Made by a program: the position numbers and the translations under genes. Shown one piece after another: positions 1 to 10,000 of a stretch of 64,000 nucleotides of DNA; the stretch's first letter is position 1; every line of letters begins with the position of its first letter. Source of the stretch: Shimia isoporae (lineage in GTDB: Bacteria; Pseudomonadota; Alphaproteobacteria; Rhodobacterales; Rhodobacteraceae); assembly GCF_004346865.1 (NCBI RefSeq), contig NZ_SMGR01000006.1:1-64000 (forward strand). The letters run 5' to 3'. Under the pieces are notes generated by a model that saw only the letters and a list, made by a program, of their open reading frames with translations, was not told the origin of the DNA and ran no database searches.

Positions 1-114
1 GCTGACCTTGGTGCGCTTGAAGTCTACGGCCCAACCGCCCGCCAGTTCCTGCACCGAAAGGACTTGGCCCGCGATGTCGCCGCGCGTTTCGAAGCAACCC
101 GCGCGTTCGGGTAA
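1..114 (+). CDS. 3' end of an unidentified gene (C-terminal 37 residues)
   Basis: An open frame runs from the window edge to a TAA at 112-114 and encodes a C-terminal tail ending FEATRAFG. It has normal coding character: no internal stop and Rhodobacterales-like GC3. It ends 6 bp before the stop codon of the convergent glpR-like gene. Too little is present to name the family, and the start lies outside the window. Its place beside a GlpR-type regulator makes a carbohydrate or glycerol related role possible, but that is only context. Confidence 0.55.
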   Translation, partial: ADLGALEVYGPTARQFLHRKDLARDVAARFEATRAFG

Positions 115-120
115 AGAGCT

Positions 121-885
121 TTAATGGGTGCTACAGAGAACCACGTCAGTGTTCTGAGCCGCGCACTTTGCGGCCAGTTCATTTGAAATGACATCGGTAT
201 ATAGGCGGTCGAATGCCTCTGGGCCGGCAATTCGGACCGGCGCGTGGCGCTGGTATTTGGATTGGTCAGCCAGAAGCCAGACCTCGCTTGCTCGCGCCAC
301 AGCGGTTTGGCTGACGGTTATTTCGTCAATGTCGAAGTCAAAGGCTTCCGCGTCTTCCGACAGGGCGGAACACCCAAGCACAGCATAGTCAAAGGCAAAT
401 CCGCTCACCATTTGCGCGGCAACGGGCCCGACAAGACCACCGTCTTCTGCGCGGGGACGTCCTCCGGTCAAAAGAACTTCGCATCGCTCATTCGCGGAGA
501 GAATTCGCGCAACATTCAGGTTATTGGTGACGACCAAAAGCCCGTCATGGCCAAGGAGTGCTTGAGCCAACGCTTCTGTTGACGTGCCGATGTTCACAAA
601 AACGGCAGACCCGTTCGGGATCGATTTGGCCGCTTGGGCCGCCATGGCATCTTTGGCTTCGGCATTTACGCGCCGCCGCTCCTCGTAGGCGATGTTGCGA
701 ACGCCAGAAGGGAGCATAGCTCCGCCGTGAACCCTCTCAAGCAGTCCTGCGTTGGCCAGTTGTGTCAGGTCTCTTCTGATGGTTTGCACTGTGACGTCGA
801 AATGCGCGGCAAGCGCTTCGACGGTGACTTTGCCCTGAGTTCGGGCGATTTCGAGAATATCGCGTTCGCGAAAAGAGCTGTGCAT
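121..885 (-). CDS. glpR: DeoR/GlpR-family transcriptional repressor
   Basis: A 254-residue DeoR-family regulator. Residues 1-57 form the winged helix-turn-helix (VTVQTIRRDLTQL is the recognition helix region, followed by the family motif ERVHGGA). Residues about 75-230 are the sugar-phosphate sensor domain of the phosphosugar isomerase fold, with NIGTSTEALAQALL, VVTNNLNVA and a D-Q-S-K-Y near residue 208. These segments closely resemble GlpR, the repressor of glycerol-3-phosphate genes whose effector is glycerol-3-phosphate (family knowledge). The ATG at 885 is preceded by AGGA at suitable spacing. glpD lies 10 kb upstream on the opposite strand, separated only by one giant gene, so glpD is the obvious target (inference). 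Confidence 0.8.
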   Translation of the reverse strand: MHSSFRERDILEIARTQGKVTVEALAAHFDVTVQTIRRDLTQLANAGLLERVHGGAMLPSGVRNIAYEERRRVNAEAKDAMAAQAAKSIPNGSAVFVNIGTSTEALAQALLGHDGLLVVTNNLNVARILSANERCEVLLTGGRPRAEDGGLVGPVAAQMVSGFAFDYAVLGCSALSEDAEAFDFDIDEITVSQTAVARASEVWLLADQSKYQRHAPVRIAGPEAFDRLYTDVISNELAAKCAAQNTDVVLCSTH

Positions 886-973
886 ATGCCTGTCCTATGT
901 GGGTGCCGAAACTTTGCGCGGGACCGTCCGGTTTGCAAGCTAAATGAAGTTTCAATGCGCCGCTGCGCCAATC

Positions 974-1008
974 AAAAAAAGGCCAGACGGGAGAGCGTCT
1001 GGCCTTTT
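974..1008 (-). terminator. Rho-independent terminator of the giant repeat gene
   Basis: A perfect 13-bp stem (977-989 with 996-1008) encloses a 6-nt loop at 990-995. Read on the minus strand it ends in a run of seven U, formed by the A tract 974-980. It starts 20 bp after the stop codon of the giant repeat protein and precedes glpR, so it separates the two minus-strand genes. Confidence 0.85.
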
Positions 1009-1027
1009 GGAGTGCAAGTGGAACTGA

Positions 1028-4000
1028 TTAACGAGCTGGGCCGCTTCCGATTGGAATGTTGATATCGAATGACAGCCCCCAAGCTTCAAAGTCACTGCGA
1101 CCGATGCCGTCATAAGTTCCGCTAAAGTTGAACGTCGCTCCACCGGCCGTGGTGAAGTTCACGCCCGCCTTGAGACGACCGCGCCACCCTTGGGTTTGAG
1201 GCGCATTCGGGTTGGTTACTGTGGTGCCCCATGTGTCGCCAAAGTTATAGATGGCGTCCAACGCGAACACCGGTTGATAAGCAAGACCACCGCTGGCAGC
1301 AAAATTGCCTTTGATGGTCGGCCCGAAACTGAACTGTCCTAGCGCAACAGTTTGGCTCGGGATCACAACTCCGACGCTGTCTGTATAGGAGCGCTGCATT
1401 TCCTGGAAATACGCCAAAGACGCGTTGGGCTGAATTGTCCAGTTTCCTCGGTCAAAATCGCCGGTGATCTGAGCGCGTGCCAGCCAGCGCTCACCGTCAA
1501 AATCATCGGCGTAGGTGCCAAATGGCGAGACAGTGTTCCGGGACTGGCCGTATGCAACGCGGCCATCGAAATAGAGCGTTTCCGACAGGCGCTTGGTGAG
1601 ATATGGGCCAACCAGCCAGCCGGTGCCCTTGGTCGACGAATTGGCCGAGGAGTCAGTATTGTCCATATCATCGATCTGCAGCATGGCACCGACCAAAGTG
1701 TTGCGGTCTAGAACGTAATCCGCGCCTAGCGAGAGCATACCAAAGTGGCCGGAAGAGGCTGTGCCGCCTTCGAACCTTTGCCAGATACCCTCGGCCCAAA
1801 TATCCCACCTGCGGTTTTCGATCCACGTGCCGCCACCAGCATCCCCGCCAAAGACAAGCCCAGCTTGTGACACGGAGTTCTCGATTGCAGCCAGGGAGGT
1901 GGCAAAGCTGTAGTTGCCGCTTCCGATTGTGGTCAGATCGAATTCAAACGGGTTGAGCGCCTTTAGGTCGCCGTCATTAAAGGAGGCACGAGTTGCCGTA
2001 TCATAGTCTTTGTTCAGGCGTCCGATGCGGCGCCCGTTTGACGGTTCGTTTGCAAGGATCAGATCTGCGCGACGGGACAGGAACTCGTTGATCGTGTCCA
2101 CAGTTTTCTGCCGTGTGTTGATCGAAACAAAAGTACAGACCAAGTTCTCGCGGACACCAAGTTCGATGTTTATGACCCCTGTTTCCGCATCGGTGCCGCT
2201 GTCGTCATCGCTGCAAACGAGAGAGGTGTTGCCGCTGCCGGAGGGGCGTTGTTGCGCAATCTGGTAAGACCCCGCAGGGATTGTGTAGGGGCCAAACTGA
2301 CCCGTGCCGGCTGTTGTCGCGATGGAGAAGTTCAGACCGCGTGTCGCGGATGTGTAACGGAACGTGTCGTCCACATCAGCGTTCTGTACGATTGTGATGG
2401 TTCCGGTCGTGGCTTCCAGTACGGTCAGAGTGACGGAGCCGGTTGCCTCGCGGCCGGCCCACCCCGAAAGAGTGCCGGCCGAAGCGTCAATCACACTGAT
2501 GGTGCTCGAGGTTACGTCCACTGTGACCTCGCAGCTTGAGAGGGCTGCGAGTGAGCCGCCGGAAGTTGCAATAGACGTACCGCCTGCCGTTGCGGTGGTG
2601 CTGATGCCGGTACAGGTCGACGTCACATTGGGATCCGGAGCGATTTGGAGGCCAGCCGGAAAGGCGTAGTCAAAGGTCAACGGAGAGAAGCCGATAAATG
2701 CGCCGGAGTTGTCGATGTTGAGCGTCAGTGTCGAGATTTCGAACTGTTCGATTGTTGTTGGCGCAAATGCGTAAGAAATCTCAGGGGTTGGAGCAGTGGT
2801 TACGGTCAGCGCTGCGTTTGCTGGCCCGCTGTTTCCAAGCGAGGAAGTCAGGTCACCTGTGTTGAATGCATGGCTTGCGATGGTCGTGGACGTCACGTCC
2901 ACCGACACCTCGCACGATGTGTTCGCCGCGACTGAGCCTCCGGAAAGAGACAAGGTGCTACCAGACGCCGTCGCAGTTCCGGTACATGTGTTGGACAGGT
3001 TCGGCGACGCCGCGAAACTGATACCCGCAGGCAAAGTTCCCGAGACCGCAGCGGCAGTCGCGTCAACGAAGCGGCCAACATTGTCGAGCGTCAGCGTCAG
3101 TGTCGTGGTGCCGCCTTGGCCGATTGAAGCCGGATCGAAGGCAGCTGTGAATGCCAGAACCGGAGCGGCCGTGACCGACAGAACGTCGGTGGCAGTTCCG
3201 CTGTTACCGATCGATGTGGTCAAAGCTTCGGTTGTGTTGGTCAGGTTCCCGGACGCTGTCGCGGTGATGACAACGCTAACTTCACAGGAACTGCCGGCTG
3301 GGATCGTGCCCCCGGAATAGGTTACAGTTGATGCGCCACCCGTTGCGGTCAAGGTACCGCCGATACAGGTTGTCGATGCCGACGGAGTGGCCGCCACTTG
3401 CATGCCCGCCGGGAAGTTGTCGGTTATGGACACCGCTGTCGCATCAATAAAGTTTGCACCGTTGTCGAATGTGAGGGTCATCACGGTGCTGTCGCCCTGC
3501 GCGATGTTGTCCGGAGCAAACACCTTGGTGAAGGCAGGAGGCGTGGCGCCATTGATTGACAGGTTCGCTGACGCTGTGCCGGAGTCACCGAGACTAGAGG
3601 TCAGGTTGCCGGTCGTGTTGGTCACGTTGTTGGACCCCGCCGCCAGGATATCCACCGAAATTGTGCAGACAGCGCCAGCGCCAACTGTACCTCCCGAATA
3701 GGAGATGGTGTCGCTGCCGGTCGCCGCCGTCAGCGTGCCGCCGGTACAAGTAGTTGACGCGTTCGCGCTGTCGGTTGCCACGGTAATGCCTTCGGGAAGC
3801 GAGTCGGTGAAATCGAGCGAAGTTGCATCAACAAGGCTTGCCGAGTTGTCGATCGTAAAAGTCAGGGTCGTTTCGACGCCTTGATCCACCGTGTTGGGGC
3901 TAAAGACCTTGGAGAATGCCGGTGCTGGTGCTGCGCTGATCGACAGGCTTGCGCTGGCAACGCCGGAGTTGCCGATGTCGGTAGAGAGGTTAGATGTGGT

Positions 4001-7000
4001 GTTCGTAACCGAGGTGCCACCGGCGGCCAAAATATCGACGCTCAGTGTACAGGTCGCACCTGCGGGAACGCTGCCACCGCTGTAGGAAATTACCGAACTG
4101 CCTGTTGCGGCGGAGATGCTACCACCCGAACACGTAGTCGAAGCGTTTGCGGAGTCAGTCGCAATGGTGATGCCCGAGGGCAGGTTGTTCGTAAAGGCCA
4201 AGCCTGTGATCGCTACTGCGCTGGCAGAGTTGTCAATCGTGAACGTCAGAGTGCTTTCAGCGCCTTGTGCCACGGACGACGGGCTAAAGGATTTACTGAA
4301 TCCGGGTGTCGGCGCAGCGTTTACCGTCAGTGTCGCTGAAGCGCTTCCGGAGTTACCGAGCGAACTGGTCACGCGGTTCGTAACGTTGGTGAAGTTGCCC
4401 GCTGCCACACCTTGAACAGTTGCATTGATCTGGCAGCTGGACGACGAAGGCACAGTGCCGGAGGTCAATTGGATCTGGGTCGCCGTGGAGGTAAACGAAC
4501 CGCCAACACTACAGGTCGTGCTTGGCGTGCCGCTTACGACAACGCCTGTCGGCAAATTATCGATCAGAAGCATCGAAGCCGCGTCGGCCAGAGAACCGGA
4601 GTTGTCGATGTTGATCGTCATTGCCGCGGTTTCGCCAACGTTGATGGTGCTGGGCGCAAAGGTCTTGCTGATCAGAGGCACGACCGGCGTTTCAATTTGC
4701 AAAGACGCATTCGCGCCACCCGAATTGCCGAGGCTGGACGTTAGTGCCCCAGACGTATTGATGGCGGTGCCGGCGTTCGCGCCCACAACATCCACAGAGA
4801 TGGTGCAGCTTGAACGAGCAGAGAGTGTGCCCGATGCAAGCGAGATCGAGCTTCCGGATGCGATGACGGAACCGCTGGCACAGTTGGACGTGACGTTTGG
4901 AGTCGCAGCCACCGTAACGCCGGTGGGCAGAGTGTCGGTGAAGGCCGCGTTGGTGGCGTCTACCGCCGCGGTGTTGCGCATCTCAAATGTGAGCGTCGAT
5001 GTCCCGCCGAAGGGAATTGTGCTTGGCGAGAAGGACTTTGAGAAACTAGGAACATCTGCTCCACCCACGCTGAGCGTGGCGATAGCAGGGCCTGCCTGAC
5101 CACTGCTCGAGCTCAGCAGACCTGAGGTATTCACCAGAGCACCATTTGCAGTAGAGACAACATCAACGGAGATGGTGCAGCTCGCTCCCGGTGCGAGCGA
5201 GCCGCCGGAGAAGGAAACTGAACTTCCGCCCAAGGCCGCGGTGACGCTGCCGCCGGAACACGTTGTCGTGGCATTTGTGCTATCGTTTGCAATTGTCATG
5301 CCGGCGGGCAAGGGGTCAGTGAAGGCTATGCCCGTGGACGAGACGAGAGTTGCCGGGTTGCTGATCGTAAAGGTCAGCGTGGACTCGTCTCCCAAAGTCA
5401 CTGAAGCAGGTGCAAAGGCCTTTGAGAACATAGGGCTAGGCGCCGGATTAACGCGCAAAGTGGCGGAGGCTTCACCCGAAGTGCCTGCGCTTGATGTGAG
5501 ACGTTCGGACGAGTTGTTCAGAACACCGGACGTTTCGGCGACGACATCCAGTTGCACAGTACAACTTGTTCCGGCGGCGACAGTTCCGCCATTGAATGAA
5601 ATCTCGTCATCGCCGGCCGGCGCTGTAAGCACACCCGCTCCACAGGTGGTCGCCACATTCGGAGTTGGCGCTACCCGCATACCGACAGGCATGTCGTCGT
5701 CAAACGCCAGCGCCGTAGCTGCAAGGAACGCGGCTGTGTTGTCGATCTGGAAAGTCAACGTTGATGTCCCGCCCTGATCGATCGTTGAGGGTGAGAAAGA
5801 CTTAGAGAATACCGGTACCGGCGACGGGTTCACGTTGAGTGTCGCTGAAGCCGTCGGGGTGGTTCCCAAACTGGTTGCGATGGCTGGCGCATATCCTAGC
5901 GCACCGCTGCCCGTTGAAACGACATCCACGGCTATCGTACAGGTCGCGCCCGCGTCGACGCTGCCGCCATCCGTGTCGAGGGCTGTTGTTCCTGTCGCAG
6001 CAGTCACAGCGATGCCTGTGCAGTTCGCGGACAGGTTTACCGGATTGGCGAGTTCCAGCCCCGTTGGCAAGGCAGAGGTCATTTCGAGATCACTTGCCGC
6101 AAGGAGAGCTGTCGCGTTGCTCAAGGTGAGGGTCAGGCGTGATGTTCCGCCAACTGCCACGGCGGCAGGAGAGAAAGCCGCAGTAAGTGAAGGAATGGGA
6201 GCTGGGGTTACATTGAGGGTGTCCGATGCTGTCCCGCCGGCACCTAGGGAAGAGCCAAGAGCGGACGAGGTGTTCAGCATTGCACCGCTACCGGTGGTTT
6301 GGACATCGATCGCAATTGTACAGCTTGTTCCTGCAGCCAAGGTTCCACCAGACAAGGAAATGGACCCGCTTGATGCCACCGCAGTGACGGTGCCGCCGCA
6401 ATCTGCAGAAACATTGCTTCCGGCCTCTGCAACAATCATTCCGGCAGGCAACGTGTCCGTGAAAGACAGGCTATTTGCCGGCAAGAGTGAAGTGTTGTTG
6501 ATCGTGAATGTCAGGCGGGAATTTGCGCCCTGAACAACTGTGTCTGGCGCGAAAACTTTGCTGAATCCTGGTGTCGGCGCAGCCGTTACCGAGAGCCCGG
6601 CTGTCGCTTGGCCTGAGTTTCCGAGAGAAGACGTAAGGTCGCCAGTTGTGTTCGTCGCGCTAAGTGGGGCGTTGCCGTAAACGTCCACCGCAATTTGACA
6701 TTGGCTGCTCGCTGCTAGGGAGCCACCTGTGTAACTTATAACACCCGTGCCAGCGACTGCTGTGAGCGTCCCGCCCGTACAGGTCGAAGATGCGTTTGGA
6801 ACGGCCGCAACTACAGAGCCGGTGGGCATGTTGTCAGTGAAATCGAGTGTGTTGGCGGCGATCAGAGCCGTGTTGTTGATGGTAAAGGTCAGAGTGGTTG
6901 TTGCGCCCTGTTCAAGGGTGCTGCTTGCATACGCTTTGGTAAAGGCGGGCACTGGGGCGGCGGTCACAGCCAAGGTCGCGTTGGCAGTGCCGGAATTGCC

Positions 7001-10000
7001 AAGGGAAGACGTGAGATCACCTGTGGTGCTGGGATAGCTTCCGGTGGTGACGGACGTCACATTCGCTGACACTGTACAGGTCGCTCCAGCTGCCACTGTG
7101 CCTCCTGTGTAGGCGATAGTATTTCCGCCGTTGAGCGCGGTCAGGGTACCGCCTGTACAGGTCGTGGCCGCCGCGCTGGGCGTCGAGAGCGTCGTGTTCG
7201 CTGGAAGCGTAAAGGTGAAATCCAATGCGTTCGCGGGCAGGACGCCAGACGTATTGTCGATCGTCAGAACGAGGTTGGAGGTGCCGCCTTGCGCAATGCT
7301 TGGCGTTGCGTAGGCCATTGAGAATGCAGGCGGCGGCACGATTGAGAGGGTTGCCGAAGCCGGGGACGCAAGCGCGACACCCGAGCGGAACAGCGCGCTG
7401 GTCGTGTTGGTGTAGTCCCCTGCGGTTGCCGACGCAGGGACCTGCAAAGTCACGTCGAAATTACAGGTGGCAGATGCCGCCAAGTTCGCGCCGTCTAGGA
7501 CCAATGTGCTGGTGCCGGTTAGTGTCGATCCCGCCCCACATGGGGTCGAGGGAAGGACCGTCGCGGTCAATCCCGAGATCACAGCAGAAAGATCATCGGA
7601 AAAACGGAGATTGTTTATCGACGACGAGGCGTCTGTGTTTGTGATGCTGAAAGAAAGCGTCGTCGTGCTGCCCGGGGCAGCGGGGCCGGAGAACGACTTG
7701 CTGAACGTAGGCGCGCCCGGCGAGGTGACGGTTAGATTGCTTGTTGCCGCAATACCGGAATATCCGATACCGCCGACTACGGCGGTGATTGCCGAGGTGG
7801 TGTTGGAATAACTGCCTGGCAACGCGTCGACCGGTATCGTGAAATTGACCGTTGCAGTGCAGCTGCTTGATGCTGCCAAAGACCCGCCAGAGTAAGCGAA
7901 TGAGCCAGATCCGGTGCCTGTGGGCGTTCCGCCACAGGTGTCGCTGACCGAGTCAATGATGGTACCGGAAAGCATCGCATCCAGATTATCCGTAAAGCTG
8001 ATGTCGGACATCGCTCGATCGCTGGTGTTTGCCATCGAGAACGTGATTGACGAGGATCCGCCGGGTTCGATGTCGGGGTCTGTGAAGGACTTGGAAAGTT
8101 CCGGAGTGATGCTTTCAACGGTCAGCGTCGCGGTGAGGGGCGCAAAGTCCAATCCACCCACTGAGGCAACGGACATGCCCTGGCCGTATGTTCCAGGAGT
8201 GGAACCCGCTGGAACCGTGGCTTCTACTTCAATGATGCATTGTCCATTAGCTGGGATTGTCCCCGAGGCGAACAAGACGAACGTCGAAATTGAGGGGGCA
8301 ATCGAACAAGTGTCGGTGACTGGTGTTGGATTTAAAGTGAGGCCAGAAAGAAGATTGACCAAAACATCCAGATTTGCGCCGATTGTGACCGGAAGCGCAC
8401 TGGAATTGGCATAGGTGTACCTCACAAGGAACGTTTCGCCGGGAACGACCGAGTTTGGAACAAAACTGCGGGTGATGCCGCTGGGATCGAAGCCAACGAT
8501 GGTGAGTTCATCGGTTGCTGCCGGTGCTGACACAGGGTTGCCGCCGGAAGTGCCCGTCAGTTCAGACGTTGTATTATTGTAGACAGCGGTGCCTGCAGTT
8601 GCCGGAATGCTGATTGCGGCAGAAACCGTACAGGTACTGTTTGGGGAAATAGATCCTCCCGTCAGCCGCAGCAAGGAGTTCGAATTCTCCAGCGCAACGG
8701 AACCGCCGCAGGAATTTGTCGGAGTTCCCTGGAATGTGGTCCCCGTCGGGAAGTCGTTGCCTGACGCGAACAGGTCGTCAAAGAATGTTAGCGCGTCAGC
8801 GTCGGCTGCCGATTCTGCGCCACTGCCGATTTCGAAGGTCACATTGACTGTGCCACCGGGCAATACAGAGTCCGCGTCAAACGACTTGGACATCGAGAGA
8901 GAGACGCCTCCGGCGTTGACGACGAGTGTGTCTGACGCAGTACCGGCGGACACGGCTGTGCCGCCAATTTGACCGGAGAGCTCGTCCGTAGTGCTGGCGT
9001 AATTGCCGCTGGCCAAGCCGTCGTTCAAAGTCATCACAACGTCAAGCGTACAGGTTGCGCCGGCAGGGATCTCGCCGGAGGAAAAGAGTATTCCAGCAGA
9101 GGATATCGACGGAGTGTAACTCGCGAAAACTGCGGAACCGCCACAGTTTGCCGGAGGAGTGCCGGGAACAAGTTGAGCCGTGTTGCCAACAAAATCGCTG
9201 AGATTGTCCGTAAAGTTAACGCCCGTTAAAGCCTGCGCGCCATCATTGTTGGTAATCTCGTAGCGGATCGTGACCGCGCCTCCACTTGCAACGGGATCGT
9301 CGATAAAGGATTTGGTAAAGGACGGTGTCGACGCCGAGCGGACAAAGAGTGGTGCAGTCGCAGTGTTGCCTGTTACGGCAACGCTATTGACGACCGCGGT
9401 AATATCCGAAGTGGTATTCGTGTACTCGCCTGCAGCAGCTGCGCCAGGGATGCGGATGCTTGCAGAAATCTTACAGTCACTGGCAGCGGCGATTGTGCCG
9501 CCGGACAAGCCGAGACTGGCGCTGCCAACACCGGTGATGGCTCCTCCGCAGGTATTGCCGAGCAAAGATTCGAATGTAGCGCCCGCGAGCATACTGTTGA
9601 GGTCATCGGTGAAGGCGACACTGGTGGCTGAGAAGTTCCTTTCACGGTTTTGGATAGTGAATTCCAATGTCGCTAAAGCGCCGGCAGAAACGGGGTCGTC
9701 TGTGAACGACTTGCTAAGGATCGGCGCATCGTCTGGCGCATCAACTTCGACGTTGAAAAGCGCGGTGGACAGGCCCGTAGTTCCGGGCGTGAACCCATTT
9801 AAGTATGCTAGGGAACTAGAACTCAGCTCATACAAGCCGATAGCGGAACCGACCACGTCTACCGTAAGCGTACAGGTAGAGGCGCTGTCGACCGCGGCGA
9901 CGTTTAGTCCGCCACCACTCGCAAGAGAGATCGAGTTGGAGCCTGAGACCGGGGAAAACACACCGCCTGTGTAGAAAGAGGCGCTACAGTTGCTAGAGGC

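Noticed and set aside
2796-6533. Several long plus-strand open frames (for example 2796-3320, 4425-5099, 5835-6533)
   Set aside because: They lie antisense to the giant repeat gene and repeat the same Val-Pro-Pro and Ser-Val-rich pattern in step with its repeats, as expected for a complement reading of repeated coding DNA.
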